Counted from the first letter of the stretch, positions 33,966 through 43,325 are shown. The stretch is 64,000 nt of DNA from an uncultured Oscillospiraceae bacterium (GCA_947581795.1 CANPVS010000001.1:62001-126000); one strand, 5' to 3'. Numbers and translations: made by a program. The notes: generated from the sequence alone by a model not told the origin.

Positions 33966-34826
33966 ATGAAAAAGTTCGGAAAAGTCATTTCGGTGGCTCT
34001 TGTAGCTGTAATGGCTCTTGGGCTCATGAGCTGCGGCGCTTTGGCGGCTGATCTGAAAGGCACTGTGGCCACGGACGGTTCCACCTCCATGGAAAAGGTC
34101 ATCGGCGCGCTGGGCGAGGCGTTCATGGAGGAAAATGAGGATGTCACCTTTACATACAACCCCACCGGCTCCGGCTCCGGCATCCAGGCAGTCAGCGAGG
34201 GCCGCTGCGACATCGGCCTTTCCAGCCGCGCCCTGAAGGATGAGGAGATCGAATCCGGCTTGGTCGGGACCACCCTGGCCCTGGACGGCATTGCCATCAT
34301 CGTGCATCCCGACAACCCCGTGGCGGACCTGGACATTGATACCATCGCCAAGATTTACACCGGGGAGATCACGAATTGGGCCGACGTAGGCGGTGAAGAT
34401 GGCGAGATCGTGCTTATTGGCCGTGAAGCCGGCAGCGGCACCCGTGACGGCTTTGAGTCCATCACCGGGACAGAGGACGCCTGCAAGTATCGGCAGGAGC
34501 TGACCTCCACCGGCGACGTGATCACCACCGTGAGCCAAAATCCTAACGCCATCGGTTATGCCTCTCTGGCCTCCGTGGGCGACACGGTGAAGGCCCTCGC
34601 CGTGGACGGCGTGGAGCCCACCGAGGAGACCGTTATGGACGGCACCTACACCGTGCAGCGCCCCTTCGTACTGGTGACGCGGGAGGACGAGGAACTGAGC
34701 GACGCGGCCCAGGCGTTTTTCGACTTCGCTCTGAGCGAGGACTCCGCTGAGATCATCGCCGCAGCCGGCGCAGTGGCTGTCAACGATCCTGCTTCTGAGG
34801 ATGCGGAAGCGGACGCCGCAGAATAA
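33966..34826 (+). CDS. pstS: Phosphate-binding lipoprotein PstS
   Basis: A 286-residue binding protein for inorganic phosphate. A signal with lipobox LMSC (C23) anchors it outside the membrane. PstS signatures: TDGSTSMEKV near the mature start, YNPTGSGSGIQAV, CDIGLSSRALKD, IYTGEITNWADVGG and REAGSGTRDGFE. AAGGAGAAAC lies before the ATG, and a Pho box lies 100-120 bp upstream. A terminator follows, then a second Pho box before pstC, so pstS can be made in excess over the permease. Confidence 0.95.
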   Translation: MKKFGKVISVALVAVMALGLMSCGALAADLKGTVATDGSTSMEKVIGALGEAFMEENEDVTFTYNPTGSGSGIQAVSEGRCDIGLSSRALKDEEIESGLVGTTLALDGIAIIVHPDNPVADLDIDTIAKIYTGEITNWADVGGEDGEIVLIGREAGSGTRDGFESITGTEDACKYRQELTSTGDVITTVSQNPNAIGYASLASVGDTVKALAVDGVEPTEETVMDGTYTVQRPFVLVTREDEELSDAAQAFFDFALSEDSAEIIAAAGAVAVNDPASEDAEADAAE

Positions 34827-34838
34827 CTTGAGTCGGAT

Positions 34839-34874
34839 ACCGGCGGCCGGATCGTTATCCTGCCGCCGGTTTTT
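34839..34874 (+). terminator. Attenuating terminator after pstS
   Basis: Stem ACCGGCGG/CCGCCGGT (34839-34846, 34863-34870) followed by TTTTCC. Confidence 0.75.
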
Positions 34875-34902
34875 CCTGCCTGAAATACCGAGCGCAGATA
34901 CA

Positions 34903-34920
34903 TTTTACATGGATTTTACA
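34903..34920 (+). promoter_or_regulatory. Pho box upstream of pstC
   Basis: TTTTACA at 34903-34909 and 34914-34920, 11 bp apart, with ATGG between them as in the site at 40521. Confidence 0.75.
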
Positions 34921-34987
34921 ATAATAGGATAGAGGATTTTATCTTTCCTGAGTATCCTTTACCATAGGAAAACAAGAGGGTGTCCCT

Positions 34988-35857
34988 ATGAAAAAAACGA
35001 ATCATGCGTTTGAGAGCGTCATTTATGGCGTGTTTTTAGTCCTAGGCCTAATCACGGTGGGGTGTGTGCTGCTCATCACAGTGTATCTCATCATTTCCGG
35101 CATTCCGGCCATCCGTGAGATCGGGCTTTTTAAATTTCTCTTTGGAAAGACCTGGGCCTCTACTGCCAAAACGCCCCAGTTCGGCATCCTGCCCTTTATT
35201 CTCACCAGCATATACGGCACGGCGGGAGCCATCGCCTTGGGTGTCCCCATTGGGTTTCTCACGGCGGTGTATCTGGCCAAGACAGCGCCGCCCAAGGTCA
35301 AAGCGGTGGTATCTGCGGCGGTGAGTGTGCTGGCGGGCATCCCCTCGGTGGTGTACGGTCTGGTGGGTATGTTGGTGCTGGTCCCCGGCATCCGCAGCAT
35401 TTTCCATGTGCCGGACGGAGCCAGCCTGCTGGCCGCCATCGTGGTGCTGGCAGTGATGATCCTGCCCAGCATCGTGAACGTGTCCATCACGGCCCTGGAA
35501 GCGGTCCCCCAGGAGTACGAGGACGCATCCCTGGCGCTGGGGGCCACGCCAACGGAGACCTATTTCCGGGTCAGCGTCCCCGCCGCCCGAAGCGGCATCG
35601 CCGCTGCGGTGGTGCTTGGCGTAGGCCGGGCCATCGGGGAGGCTATGGCGGTGATGATGGTGTCGGGCAACGTAGCCAATATGCCGTCGCTTTTCCAGAG
35701 CGTGCGGTTTCTCACAACGGCGGTGGCCAGCGAGATGAGCTACTCCAGCGGCTTGCAGCGGCAGGCGCTGTTCTCCATCGCCCTGGTGCTGTATCTTTTC
35801 ATCCTGCTCATCAACGCAGCGCTGAACTTCTTTCTCAAACGAAGCAAGGAGACGTGA
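34988..35857 (+). CDS. pstC: Phosphate ABC transporter permease PstC
   Basis: A 289-residue permease with six membrane segments. Features: GILPFILTSIYGT, GIPSVVYGLVGMLVLVP, an EAA loop in ALEAVPQEYEDASLALGATP, and VGRAIGEAMAVMMVSGN. It forms the phosphate channel with PstA. It lies one base before pstA. Confidence 0.95.
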   Translation: MKKTNHAFESVIYGVFLVLGLITVGCVLLITVYLIISGIPAIREIGLFKFLFGKTWASTAKTPQFGILPFILTSIYGTAGAIALGVPIGFLTAVYLAKTAPPKVKAVVSAAVSVLAGIPSVVYGLVGMLVLVPGIRSIFHVPDGASLLAAIVVLAVMILPSIVNVSITALEAVPQEYEDASLALGATPTETYFRVSVPAARSGIAAAVVLGVGRAIGEAMAVMMVSGNVANMPSLFQSVRFLTTAVASEMSYSSGLQRQALFSIALVLYLFILLINAALNFFLKRSKET

Positions 35858-35858
35858 A

Positions 35859-36719
35859 ATGCAAACAGGCATATCGAAAAAACGCAGGGCCTATATCCTG
35901 CTCATGCGGATACTGATGTGGCTGTCTGCGGCGCTCACCGCCGGACTGGTGCTGTTCCTGGTGACGTATGTTATGGCAAAGGGCCTCCCGGAGATCTCCT
36001 GGAATCTTCTGACCACCAAGCCCAGCTATCTCACCGGCAACATCGGCATCCTGCCGGACATTCTGAATACGGTTTACATAATAATTGCCGCCTTGATATT
36101 CGTGATCCCTCTGGGCGCGGGCGCGGCGGTATATCTCAATGAGTACGCCCGGAACAAAAAATTGGTAGCAGTGATCGAATATGCCGCCGAGACCCTGTCC
36201 GGCATCCCCAGCATCATTTATGGCCTGGTAGGTATGCTGTTTTTCTGTTCCTTTTTGGATATGCAGACCTCTCTCCTGGCGGGGGCACTGACGTTGGTCA
36301 TCATGAACCTCCCCACCGTCCTGCGAACCACCCAGGAGAGCCTCAAGACCGTGGCCCAGAGCTATCGTGAGGGCGCCTTCGGTCTGGGCGCCGGCAAGTG
36401 GCGGGTCATCCGCACCGTGGTGCTGCCCGGTTGCGTAGACGGGATCATCACCGGCTGCATCCTGTCCGTGGGACGCATCTTGGGCGAGTCGGCGGCGCTT
36501 CTGTTCACCGCCGGTTTTGCCCACGCGGTCCATGGCTTCTTCGAGGGCCTGGGTAGCGCTGGCGCGACCCTGACTGTGGCGCTGTATGTCTACGCCAAGG
36601 AACAGGGCGAGTTCGGCGTGGCCTTTGCCATCGCCGCCATCCTCATGGTCCTGACGCTGCTTATCCAGCTGGCGGCCATGCTGGTGGGACGGTACTTCAA
36701 AAAGAGGAGAGACCTATGA
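35859..36719 (+). CDS. pstA: Phosphate ABC transporter permease PstA
   Basis: A 286-residue second permease: [44 protein letters not shown] loop [21 protein letters not shown] and [17 protein letters not shown] are all PstA features. The gene starts one base after pstC and overlaps pstB by 4 nt. Confidence 0.95.
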   Translation: MQTGISKKRRAYILLMRILMWLSAALTAGLVLFLVTYVMAKGLPEISWNLLTTKPSYLTGNIGILPDILNTVYIIIAALIFVIPLGAGAAVYLNEYARNKKLVAVIEYAAETLSGIPSIIYGLVGMLFFCSFLDMQTSLLAGALTLVIMNLPTVLRTTQESLKTVAQSYREGAFGLGAGKWRVIRTVVLPGCVDGIITGCILSVGRILGESAALLFTAGFAHAVHGFFEGLGSAGATLTVALYVYAKEQGEFGVAFAIAAILMVLTLLIQLAAMLVGRYFKKRRDL

Positions 36720-37471
36720 GCGACATCATTACAGTGAAAGACCTGTGCCTGTGGTATGGAAGCGCACAGGCATTGAAGGATATAAACATCAATATCCCGG
36801 AACACGCGATCACCGCCCTGATCGGACCGTCTGGCTGCGGCAAAAGCACCTTTCTCAAGACCTTGAACCGGATGAACGATTTGATCCCCGGCGTAAAGAT
36901 CACCGGGGAGGTGCGGTATGCCGGACAGGACATTTTTGCCCCAGGCGTGGATGTGAATATGCTGAGAAAAGACGTCGGCATGGTGTTTCAAAAGCCCAAT
37001 CCCTTTCCCATGAGCGTATATGACAACATCGCCTATGGCCCCCGGACCCATGGGATCAAGGGCAAGGCCAAGCTGGACGACATCGTGGAGAGGTCCCTGC
37101 GGGACGCGGCCATCTGGGACGAGATAAAGGACAGGCTGAAGAAAAACGCGCTGGGTCTGTCCGGCGGCCAGCAGCAGAGGCTCTGCATCGCAAGGGCGCT
37201 GGCGGTAGAGCCGCAGGTACTTCTTATGGACGAGCCGACTTCTGCGCTTGACCCTATCTCCACCGGGAAGATCGAAGAACTTGCATCGGCGCTGAAAGAG
37301 AAATATACTATTGTCATCGTCACCCACAATATGCAACAGGCTGTGCGTATCTCAGACTATACCGCTTTCTTCCTGCTTGGGGAGCTGGTGGAATACGGAG
37401 GCACAGAAAAAATGTTCTCCCAGCCGGAGGAGAAGCAGACGGAGGATTATATCACGGGGAGGTTCGGATGA
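36716..37471 (+). CDS. pstB: Phosphate ABC transporter ATP-binding protein PstB
   Basis: A 251-residue ATPase. Walker A GPSGCGKS lies near residue 38, followed by the PstB-specific [16 protein letters not shown]-loop [12 protein letters not shown], signature LSGGQQQR, Walker [13 protein letters not shown] and switch THNMQQA. It powers high-affinity phosphate import. Overlaps with both neighbours (ATGA) indicate coupled translation. Confidence 0.96.
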   Translation: MSDIITVKDLCLWYGSAQALKDININIPEHAITALIGPSGCGKSTFLKTLNRMNDLIPGVKITGEVRYAGQDIFAPGVDVNMLRKDVGMVFQKPNPFPMSVYDNIAYGPRTHGIKGKAKLDDIVERSLRDAAIWDEIKDRLKKNALGLSGGQQQRLCIARALAVEPQVLLMDEPTSALDPISTGKIEELASALKEKYTIVIVTHNMQQAVRISDYTAFFLLGELVEYGGTEKMFSQPEEKQTEDYITGRFG

Positions 37472-38118
37472 TGCGATCAAAATTTGACGAGCAACTGGAC
37501 ACGCTCAACCGGGAACTCATCACCATGGGTGCGCTGTGCGAAAACGCCATCGCAAAATCGGCCAAAGCTCTGACAGAGCGAGATGTTTCACTGGCCGGCA
37601 CTGTCCCCGATCTCTCCGCACAGATAGACCAGAAAGAGAGACAGATCGAGGGGCTGTGCCTGAAGCTCCTGCTGCAGCAACAGCCGGTGGCTACTGATCT
37701 TCGCGTCATTTCTGCGGCGCTGAAGATGGTGACGGATATGGAGCGCATCGGGGATAATTCGGGAGACATTGCCGAGATCATCACCGTGGCAAACCTCTCG
37801 CCAGCGGACGAGGCGGAGGATATATCGGCCATGGCGCGGGCGGTCATCAAAATGGTCACGGACAGCGTTGACGCTTTTGTGGCACAGGATGTGGCCGCAG
37901 CGCAGGCAGTCATCGCTTATGACGATGTGGTAGACGGTTACTTTTCAAAGGTAAAAAAGCTGCTGATCCAGCGAGTACGCAGCGCGGAGACGGACGCGGA
38001 GCAGGCGTTGGACCTACTCATGATCGGCAAATATCTGGAGCGGATCGGCGACCATGCCGTGAACATCGCCAAGTGGGTGGTATTTTCCATCACCGGCGAC
38101 AGGGAGGTGACGCCGTGA
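37468..38118 (+). CDS. phoU: Phosphate signalling regulator PhoU
   Basis: A 216-residue all-helical protein with two PhoU repeats, each with the metal-contact E/D pattern ([15 protein letters not shown] and [14 protein letters not shown]). PhoU links Pst transporter state to the PhoR kinase. It overlaps pstB and the regulator gene by 4 nt each. Confidence 0.94.
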   Translation: MMRSKFDEQLDTLNRELITMGALCENAIAKSAKALTERDVSLAGTVPDLSAQIDQKERQIEGLCLKLLLQQQPVATDLRVISAALKMVTDMERIGDNSGDIAEIITVANLSPADEAEDISAMARAVIKMVTDSVDAFVAQDVAAAQAVIAYDDVVDGYFSKVKKLLIQRVRSAETDAEQALDLLMIGKYLERIGDHAVNIAKWVVFSITGDREVTP

Positions 38119-38795
38119 GTTTGATCTACTGTCTGGAGGATGACGACGCCATCCGTAATTTGATCCTCTATACGTTGAACGCTGCCGGTTTTGAGAGCCG
38201 GGGGTTCGCTGAGAGCGAGAGTTTTTGGGCGGCCATGGGAGAGACCGTGCCCCAGCTGGTCCTGCTGGACATCATGCTCCCCGGCGAGGACGGCTTACAG
38301 GTGCTGGAAAAGCTGCGGGCCAAACCGGCAACGGCGGGCATCCCTGTCATCATGGCAACGGCCAAGGGCACGGAATTTGACAAGGTGACGGGCCTGGACC
38401 GGGGCGCGGACGATTATCTTGCCAAGCCCTTCGGCATGATGGAGATGGTCTCCCGGATCAAGGCGGTGCTGCGCCGCACGGCCCCGAAGGAGGAGAGCGA
38501 TATTCTTTGCGCAGGGACCCTGACCCTGAATCCACAGGAGCACACGGTCGCGGTGAACGGTGAGCGTGTCATGCTCACGCTGAAGGAGTATGAGCTGCTG
38601 TATAAACTCATGGCCAATCCCGGACGGGCTTTTGACCGGGATACGCTGCTCCGGGAGATATGGGACGCGGAATATGCCGGAGAGACGCGGACGGTGGACG
38701 TTCACATCCGCTCCCTCCGGGCAAAGCTGGGACCCGCTGCGGACTGCATCGAGACGGTCCGGGGCGTGGGCTATCGGTTGGAGGACAAGTCATGA
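38115..38795 (+). CDS. phoB: Phosphate response regulator, OmpR/PhoB type
   Basis: A 226-residue regulator with GTG start at 38115, overlapping the phoU stop, with AGGGAGGT upstream. The receiver domain has the acidic pocket EDDD, phosphoacceptor Asp in LVLLDIMLP, Thr-like switch in VIMATAKG and Lys in LAKPFG. The C-terminal winged helix (about 125-225) has LTLKEYELL and RTVDVHIRSLRAKL...VRGVGYRLE. It likely binds the Pho boxes before pstS, pstC and the Na+/Pi gene. Confidence 0.93.
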   Translation: MSLIYCLEDDDAIRNLILYTLNAAGFESRGFAESESFWAAMGETVPQLVLLDIMLPGEDGLQVLEKLRAKPATAGIPVIMATAKGTEFDKVTGLDRGADDYLAKPFGMMEMVSRIKAVLRRTAPKEESDILCAGTLTLNPQEHTVAVNGERVMLTLKEYELLYKLMANPGRAFDRDTLLREIWDAEYAGETRTVDVHIRSLRAKLGPAADCIETVRGVGYRLEDKS

Positions 38796-40459
38796 CAAAG
38801 AAGATATTTCATGCGCTGTGTCTGGTGGCCTTCACGGTTTTCCTGGCGTCGCTCGTTCTGATCATGGGGGTCCTGTACGAGTATTTCTCCCGCATCGAGC
38901 AGACACAGCTTCGGATGCAGACCCAACTTGCTGCCCAAGGCGTGGAGCTAAGCGGGATGGACTACTTTGACGGTCTGGACATCCGGGACTACCGGATCAC
39001 TTGGATCGACAAGGACGGAAGCGTCCTCTATGACAGCAGCGCGGACAGTGCCGATATGGAAAATCACCTGGAACGGGAAGAAGTGCGACAGGCACTGGCA
39101 AAAGAATTTGGGGAGAGCCAGCGGTATTCTTCTACGCTGATGGAGCGGTCACTTTACACGGCACAGCGGCTGGAGGACGGAACAGTGCTTCGACTTGCCA
39201 TCGCCCAGAACACAGTCCTCACCATGCTCCTGGGCGTAGGACAGGGGCTTGCCGCGATCATCGTTATCGCGCTCATTCTCTCAGTTCTGTTGGCGCAGCG
39301 GCTTTCCAGGCGCATCGTGCAGCCGCTCAACGCGGTGGACCTGGACAGGCCGCTGGAAAACGAGGGATACGAGGAGATATCCCCGCTGCTGCGCCGGATC
39401 GATCAGCAGCAAAAGCAGCTCCGGGCGCAGGAAGTCGAGTTAGGGAAGCGGCAGGATGAACTGAACGCGGTCACAGGCAGCATGAAAGAGGGTATGGTCC
39501 TGCTCAATCCCAAAGGCAGGATACTAAGTATGAATCAAGCCGCTGCCGCCCTGCTGGAGACTGACCTCCCCGCAGAGGGAAAGGATATCCTCGCCGTGAG
39601 CCGGGATCTGGATGTGCAGGATGTGCTGGCTCGTGCAGGCAATGGTGAGGCGGCGGAGAGGTACATCCATAGAAAGAACGGCGTCTACCGCCTGAGCGCC
39701 AGCCCCGTGTTGAGCGCCGGAACGATCTCAGGCGTTGCCATGCTGATGATGGACGTGACGGAAAAGGCACAGGCGGAGACCATGCGCCGGGAGTTCACGG
39801 CCAATGTATCCCACGAATTGAAAACGCCCCTGCAGACTATCTCCGGCTACGCCGAGCTCATTCAAAACGGCATGGTGCGGCAGGAGGACGTGCAGCCCTT
39901 CGCCGGGAAGATCTGTTCCGAGGCACAGCGGATGATGCAGCTCATCAGTGACATCATCAGTCTTTCCCATCTGGACGAGGGGCTTGGGGATATGCGCTTT
40001 GAGGACACGGACCTGTACGCGATGTCCGAGGCGGTCGTCCATGACCTGCGCTCCCGGGCGGGCAAGGTGGGCGTGGCCCTCTCGCTCACCGGTGGACCGG
40101 CTCCCATGCGCGGCATCCCGCAGCTCATACAGAGCATTGTGTTCAACCTTTGCGACAACGCTATCAAATACAACCGCGAGGGCGGTCATGTGTCCGTAGA
40201 CGCCCGTGGGGATGGCACGGGTGCGGTCCTCACTGTGTCCGACGACGGCATCGGCATCCCGGCGGAGCAGCAGGAACGCATATTTGAGCGCTTCTACCGG
40301 GTAGACAAGAGCCGCAGCAAGGAGACGGGTGGCACCGGTCTGGGCCTTTCCATCGTCAAGCACGCTGCTCTGGTCCTGGGGGCAGAGATCGATTTGAAGA
40401 GCGAAGTCGAGAAGGGCACGACCGTCACGGTGCGCTTTCCGCTACGAACGGGCGACTGA
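38792..40459 (+). CDS. phoR: Phosphate sensor histidine kinase
   Basis: A 555-residue kinase; ATG at 38792 with GGAGGAC upstream, overlapping the regulator gene. Layout: membrane segment about 8-30, extracytoplasmic sensor about 31-145, second membrane segment about 150-172, linker helix, PAS-like domain about 235-330 (VTGSMKEGMVLLNPKGRIL), HisKA with H-box NVSHELKTPL, and HATPase with N box CDNAIKYN, DDGIGIP and GTGLGLSIVKH. It is the cognate kinase of the preceding regulator. In the frame the ORF also extends upstream into phoB, which is not used. Confidence 0.93.
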   Translation: MTKKIFHALCLVAFTVFLASLVLIMGVLYEYFSRIEQTQLRMQTQLAAQGVELSGMDYFDGLDIRDYRITWIDKDGSVLYDSSADSADMENHLEREEVRQALAKEFGESQRYSSTLMERSLYTAQRLEDGTVLRLAIAQNTVLTMLLGVGQGLAAIIVIALILSVLLAQRLSRRIVQPLNAVDLDRPLENEGYEEISPLLRRIDQQQKQLRAQEVELGKRQDELNAVTGSMKEGMVLLNPKGRILSMNQAAAALLETDLPAEGKDILAVSRDLDVQDVLARAGNGEAAERYIHRKNGVYRLSASPVLSAGTISGVAMLMMDVTEKAQAETMRREFTANVSHELKTPLQTISGYAELIQNGMVRQEDVQPFAGKICSEAQRMMQLISDIISLSHLDEGLGDMRFEDTDLYAMSEAVVHDLRSRAGKVGVALSLTGGPAPMRGIPQLIQSIVFNLCDNAIKYNREGGHVSVDARGDGTGAVLTVSDDGIGIPAEQQERIFERFYRVDKSRSKETGGTGLGLSIVKHAALVLGAEIDLKSEVEKGTTVTVRFPLRTGD

Positions 40460-40478
40460 AACAAAAAGAACATAACGG

Positions 40479-40515
40479 CGGCCGCCGGATGTGCCTGATA
40501 CACGTCCGGCGGCCG
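40479..40515 (+). terminator. Hairpin after phoR
   Basis: A 15-bp stem with one GU pair (CGGCCGCCGGATGTG at 40479-40493, its partner at 40501-40515). The T run is poor (GTTGACTTT), so termination is probably partial. Confidence 0.55.
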
Positions 40516-40519
40516 TTGA

Positions 40520-40575
40520 CTTTACATGGATTTAACATTCCCGTGATAGTGGATTTTACAAAGCGCCGGTATAAT
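40520..40575 (+). promoter_or_regulatory. Pho-box promoter of the Na+/phosphate transporter gene
   Basis: CTTTACATGGATTTAACA (40520-40537) repeats the pstC site with an 11-bp period; a further TTTTACA lies at 40554-40560, just upstream of -10 TATAAT (40570-40575). No -35 hexamer stands 17 bp before the -10, as expected for an activated promoter. Confidence 0.7.
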
Positions 40576-40651
40576 GAAGAACAAGTAAAGTGTCATAGTG
40601 GGATAAATTGACCGTTCCGGGTATTCCCCAGAACGCCAGATAGGAGGCCCC

Positions 40652-42469
40652 ATGGACCTTGTGTATCAACTGATCGCCCTACTGGGCGGGCTGGCCATGT
40701 TCCTGTACGGCATGCGCGTCATGGGCGACGGCCTGAAAAGCTGCTCTGGCGGTGCCATGCGCTCGGCGTTGGCAAAGGTGACATCCAGGCCCGCCCTGGG
40801 CTTTATCCTGGGTATGTTCGTCACCTGCATGATCCAAAGCTCTCACGCCACCATCGTTCTCACGGTGGGCCTGGTTGGCGCGGGATTTCTCACCTTCCGC
40901 CAGTCCATCGGCGTTATCCTGGGCGCCAACGTGGGCACGGCCATCACCGCCCAGATCATCCGGCTCATGGATGTGGAGAGCGGCGGAGCTGGGCTATTGT
41001 ATATGCTCAACGCGGAAAATCTCGCGCCCCTGGCGCTGATCGCCGGCATCGTGATGATCATGTTTGTGAACAGGAGCGGTGCCAGGAGCGCCGGGTCCAT
41101 CGCGGTGGGCTTCGGCATCCTGTTCATGGGCCTCATCTATATGCGCGATGCGGTCAGCGGTCTGAGCGACACCGTTGGCAGCTTTCTCATGAAGCTGGAG
41201 GGCAACTACATACTGGGCTTTCTTACCGGCGCGGGCGCTACCTGCGTCATCCAGAGTTCCTCGGCGGTCATCGGCATTTTGCAGTCCTTCGCCAGTTCCT
41301 TCGGCCTGAAACTATGCGGCATCGTGGCGGTGATCCTAGGCGTGAATATGGGCGACAGCCTCTCGGCCTATCTTGTCTGCCGCATCGGAGCAAAGCCGGA
41401 GCAGGTCCGCACGGTGACGGTTCATGTGATCTACAACATCTGCGCGGCGCTGCTGGTGACGGCAGTCCTTGCCGCAGGCCGGACTGCGGGCATTATCAGC
41501 GACGGGCTTTGGAACACTATGTTGGATTCCGGCGGCGTGGCCAACGTCCATGGTCTGTTCCGTTTGGTGCCGGCGGTGCTGCTGCTGCCCATGTCCGGGG
41601 TATTTGCCCGCGTGGCGGAGAAATTGGTGCCGGACAAGCCCCTGGACCCGGAGGAGCAGGACATCGAGGAGGGATTGCGGGAGCTGGACAGTCATCTTAT
41701 CTCCAGCCCTGAGATGGCACTGGACCAAGCCGCGCACCTTATCGGCCACATGGCCGACCTTTCCCAGCACAACTACGAAGCCGCTGCCGGCCAAATTTTT
41801 GAATACGACCCCAAGCGCTCCGAGCGCATCGGCCAGCGGGAGACGTTGCTGGATCGGATGGCAGACGCCACCAACCAGTATATCGTGAGCCTTTCCCCCT
41901 ATATCACCTTGGCCGCCCATACCCGCACCCAGAACTATCTCATCAAGGCGCTGACCTGCTTTGAGCGCATCGGCGATCTGGCCCAGAACATCCAGCATGA
42001 CAACGACCGGCTCCGGGAGAGCGGCAAGGCCCTCACTAAAGAAGCCCAGGTGGATCTGAAAGGCACCATCTCCGTAGTCAGCGACATCCTCACCCTCACG
42101 ACCAACGCTTTCAAGGCGGATGACCTGGAGCGGGCACGGGCAGTAGAGCCGCTGGAGGAGGTCATCGACGACATCATCGAGGTCATGAAGGCCCGCCATG
42201 TGGAGCGGCTCACCCGTGGGGAGTGCGACGTGGTCAACGGCATCCAGATGGAGAACATCCTGCAAGACCTGGAACGTATCTCCGACCAATGCTCAGACTT
42301 GGCGATCTATATGCTCAGCCGGAACGATGCAGCTATCAGTGGGCAGGAGCACCAATATCTGCATGAACTGCACCACTCCGACAACGCCGCCTACCGGGAG
42401 ATGTTCCGGGCCAACTATGAAAAGTATTTCCATCAACTGCATCTGGACGCCCAAAAGGAAAACAAATAG
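40652..42469 (+). CDS. Na+/phosphate cotransporter with C-terminal PhoU domain
   Basis: A 605-residue protein. The N-terminal 310 residues are a Na/Pi-cotransporter membrane domain with two QSS repeats (VTCMIQSSHATIV and ATCVIQSSSAVIG) and LGANVGTAI/LGVNMGDS motifs; the C-terminal part (about 340-590) is PhoU-like (ALTCFERIGDLAQNIQHD, ILQDLERISDQCSDLAIYML). In bacteria this layout (YjbB/NptA type) moves phosphate by sodium coupling, import or export depending on conditions. Its own Pho-box promoter makes it part of the same regulon. Confidence 0.92.
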   Translation: MDLVYQLIALLGGLAMFLYGMRVMGDGLKSCSGGAMRSALAKVTSRPALGFILGMFVTCMIQSSHATIVLTVGLVGAGFLTFRQSIGVILGANVGTAITAQIIRLMDVESGGAGLLYMLNAENLAPLALIAGIVMIMFVNRSGARSAGSIAVGFGILFMGLIYMRDAVSGLSDTVGSFLMKLEGNYILGFLTGAGATCVIQSSSAVIGILQSFASSFGLKLCGIVAVILGVNMGDSLSAYLVCRIGAKPEQVRTVTVHVIYNICAALLVTAVLAAGRTAGIISDGLWNTMLDSGGVANVHGLFRLVPAVLLLPMSGVFARVAEKLVPDKPLDPEEQDIEEGLRELDSHLISSPEMALDQAAHLIGHMADLSQHNYEAAAGQIFEYDPKRSERIGQRETLLDRMADATNQYIVSLSPYITLAAHTRTQNYLIKALTCFERIGDLAQNIQHDNDRLRESGKALTKEAQVDLKGTISVVSDILTLTTNAFKADDLERARAVEPLEEVIDDIIEVMKARHVERLTRGECDVVNGIQMENILQDLERISDQCSDLAIYMLSRNDAAISGQEHQYLHELHHSDNAAYREMFRANYEKYFHQLHLDAQKENK

Positions 42470-42514
42470 TATCGTGCGACCGCAGCGCCGGCTGAATGAG
42501 CTCAGCCAGTACAG

Positions 42515-42590
42515 CCGGTCGTTTAACGATACCCCGGCTGTTTAATGAATCCCCGGTAATTTAACGAATCGCGGTCGTTTAACGGTAGCC
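42515..42590 (+). repeat. Four tandem 18-19-bp repeats
   Basis: Imperfect direct repeats with core GTTTAACGA/TTTAATGAA followed by ATCCCCGG; TTTAA occurs at 42522, 42541, 42560 and 42578, spaced 19, 19 and 18 bp. They lie 45 bp after the transporter gene in a 520-bp stretch without a gene. Confidence 0.6.
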
Positions 42591-42714
42591 ATCGACCAGA
42601 GCCTGCGCTTTCACCCCGAAAGGCCCTCACAAAACCGCGCCATACAGGCATCACAACCCATAAAATGCAACGCGCCAGGGCGGAAAGCCTTGGCGCGTCG
42701 GCACAATATAACGA

Positions 42715-42749
42715 TAACGCAGTCGATACCATTGTATCAAACTGCGTTA
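42715..42749. repeat. Perfect nested dyad next to the tRNA fragment
   Basis: TAACGCAGT (42715-42723) pairs with ACTGCGTTA (42741-42749), and inside it GATAC pairs with GTATC around a 4-nt loop. On the minus strand it directly follows the CCA end of the tRNA-like fragment. A separate GC-rich hairpin (ACGCGCC.../GGCGCGT) lies at 42669-42697. Confidence 0.65.
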
Positions 42750-42756
42750 CCAGTTA

Positions 42757-42801
42757 TGGTGGCGGGAGAGGGATTTGAACTCCTGGCCTTCGGGCTATGA
42801 A
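42757..42801 (-). pseudogene. 3' half of a tRNA with CAT anticodon
   Basis: On the minus strand the sequence runs from an anticodon loop TTCATAG through CCCGAAGG, a T arm with GTTCAAATCC, acceptor strand TCCCGCC, A and CCA. This matches the 3' half of initiator/elongator Met or Ile(CAU) tRNAs. The 5' half has no matching acceptor strand (GGCGGGA is absent). It is like the tRNA-Thr repeat at 44069, i.e. a left-over attachment site. Confidence 0.6.
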
Positions 42802-42955
42802 ATTAACGCGTTATCGGACCGCTCTATCCACGAACAGGGATGCCAGGCCGTTTCCCAGAACAAAAACATGCTGTTTACGTCCACATGAAAGACCAGCCGT
42901 TCTATGGCCTCACCACACCTCCCGGCAATTAATTTGCGCGTTCTTCGTCCGTATA

Positions 42956-42981
42956 AAAGCGGCGGCCCGGATGGGCCGCCG
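42956..42981 (-). terminator. Terminator of the 110-residue XRE gene
   Basis: Minus-strand stem CGGCGGCCC/GGGCCGCCG (42981-42960) with loop ATCC followed by CTTTTATA. Confidence 0.8.
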
Positions 42982-42992
42982 TGAGTGATTTA

Positions 42993-43325
42993 TTAAGGTG
43001 TGTCGCCGGCTTGCTTCACCATCAGCTCCACCATCTGAAGGATGCGCCGCTGCTCCTCGTTCGGTAACGCCTCCAGAAGCTGGGACAGCCGCGTTGTTTT
43101 ATACTCTGTCCCGTGCTCTACCACATCACAGAACAGCGCGTCTGCCGAGACCTCCAAACCGTTGATGATCGCTATCAGCTTTTCGTAGCGCGGGAACGCC
43201 GTGCCCCGCTCCACCGTAGAAATGTAATTGGGCGTGAGGCCGATCTTCTCCGCGAACTGCTCCTGGGTAAGCCCGATCCGCTCGCGGCACTCCTTCACAC
43301 GCTTCCCAAACCGTTTGTCGATCAT
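42993..43325 (-). CDS. XRE-family regulator near the right end of the element
   Basis: A 110-residue protein with a clear XRE helix-turn-helix at about 8-62 (IGLTQEQFAEKIGLTPNYISTVERG) and a helical tail (LSQLLEALPNEEQRRILQMVELMVK) like that of the tail of the XRE at 33088. It is divergent from the gene at 43445. A CATATTC/GAATATG inverted repeat at about 43379-43415 between the two genes is a candidate operator. Confidence 0.8.
   Translation of the reverse strand: MIDKRFGKRVKECRERIGLTQEQFAEKIGLTPNYISTVERGTAFPRYEKLIAIINGLEVSADALFCDVVEHGTEYKTTRLSQLLEALPNEEQRRILQMVELMVKQAGDTP

Noticed and set aside
42515..42590. CRISPR array
   Set aside because: Units are only 18-19 bp, contiguous and without spacers, and no cas gene is present.
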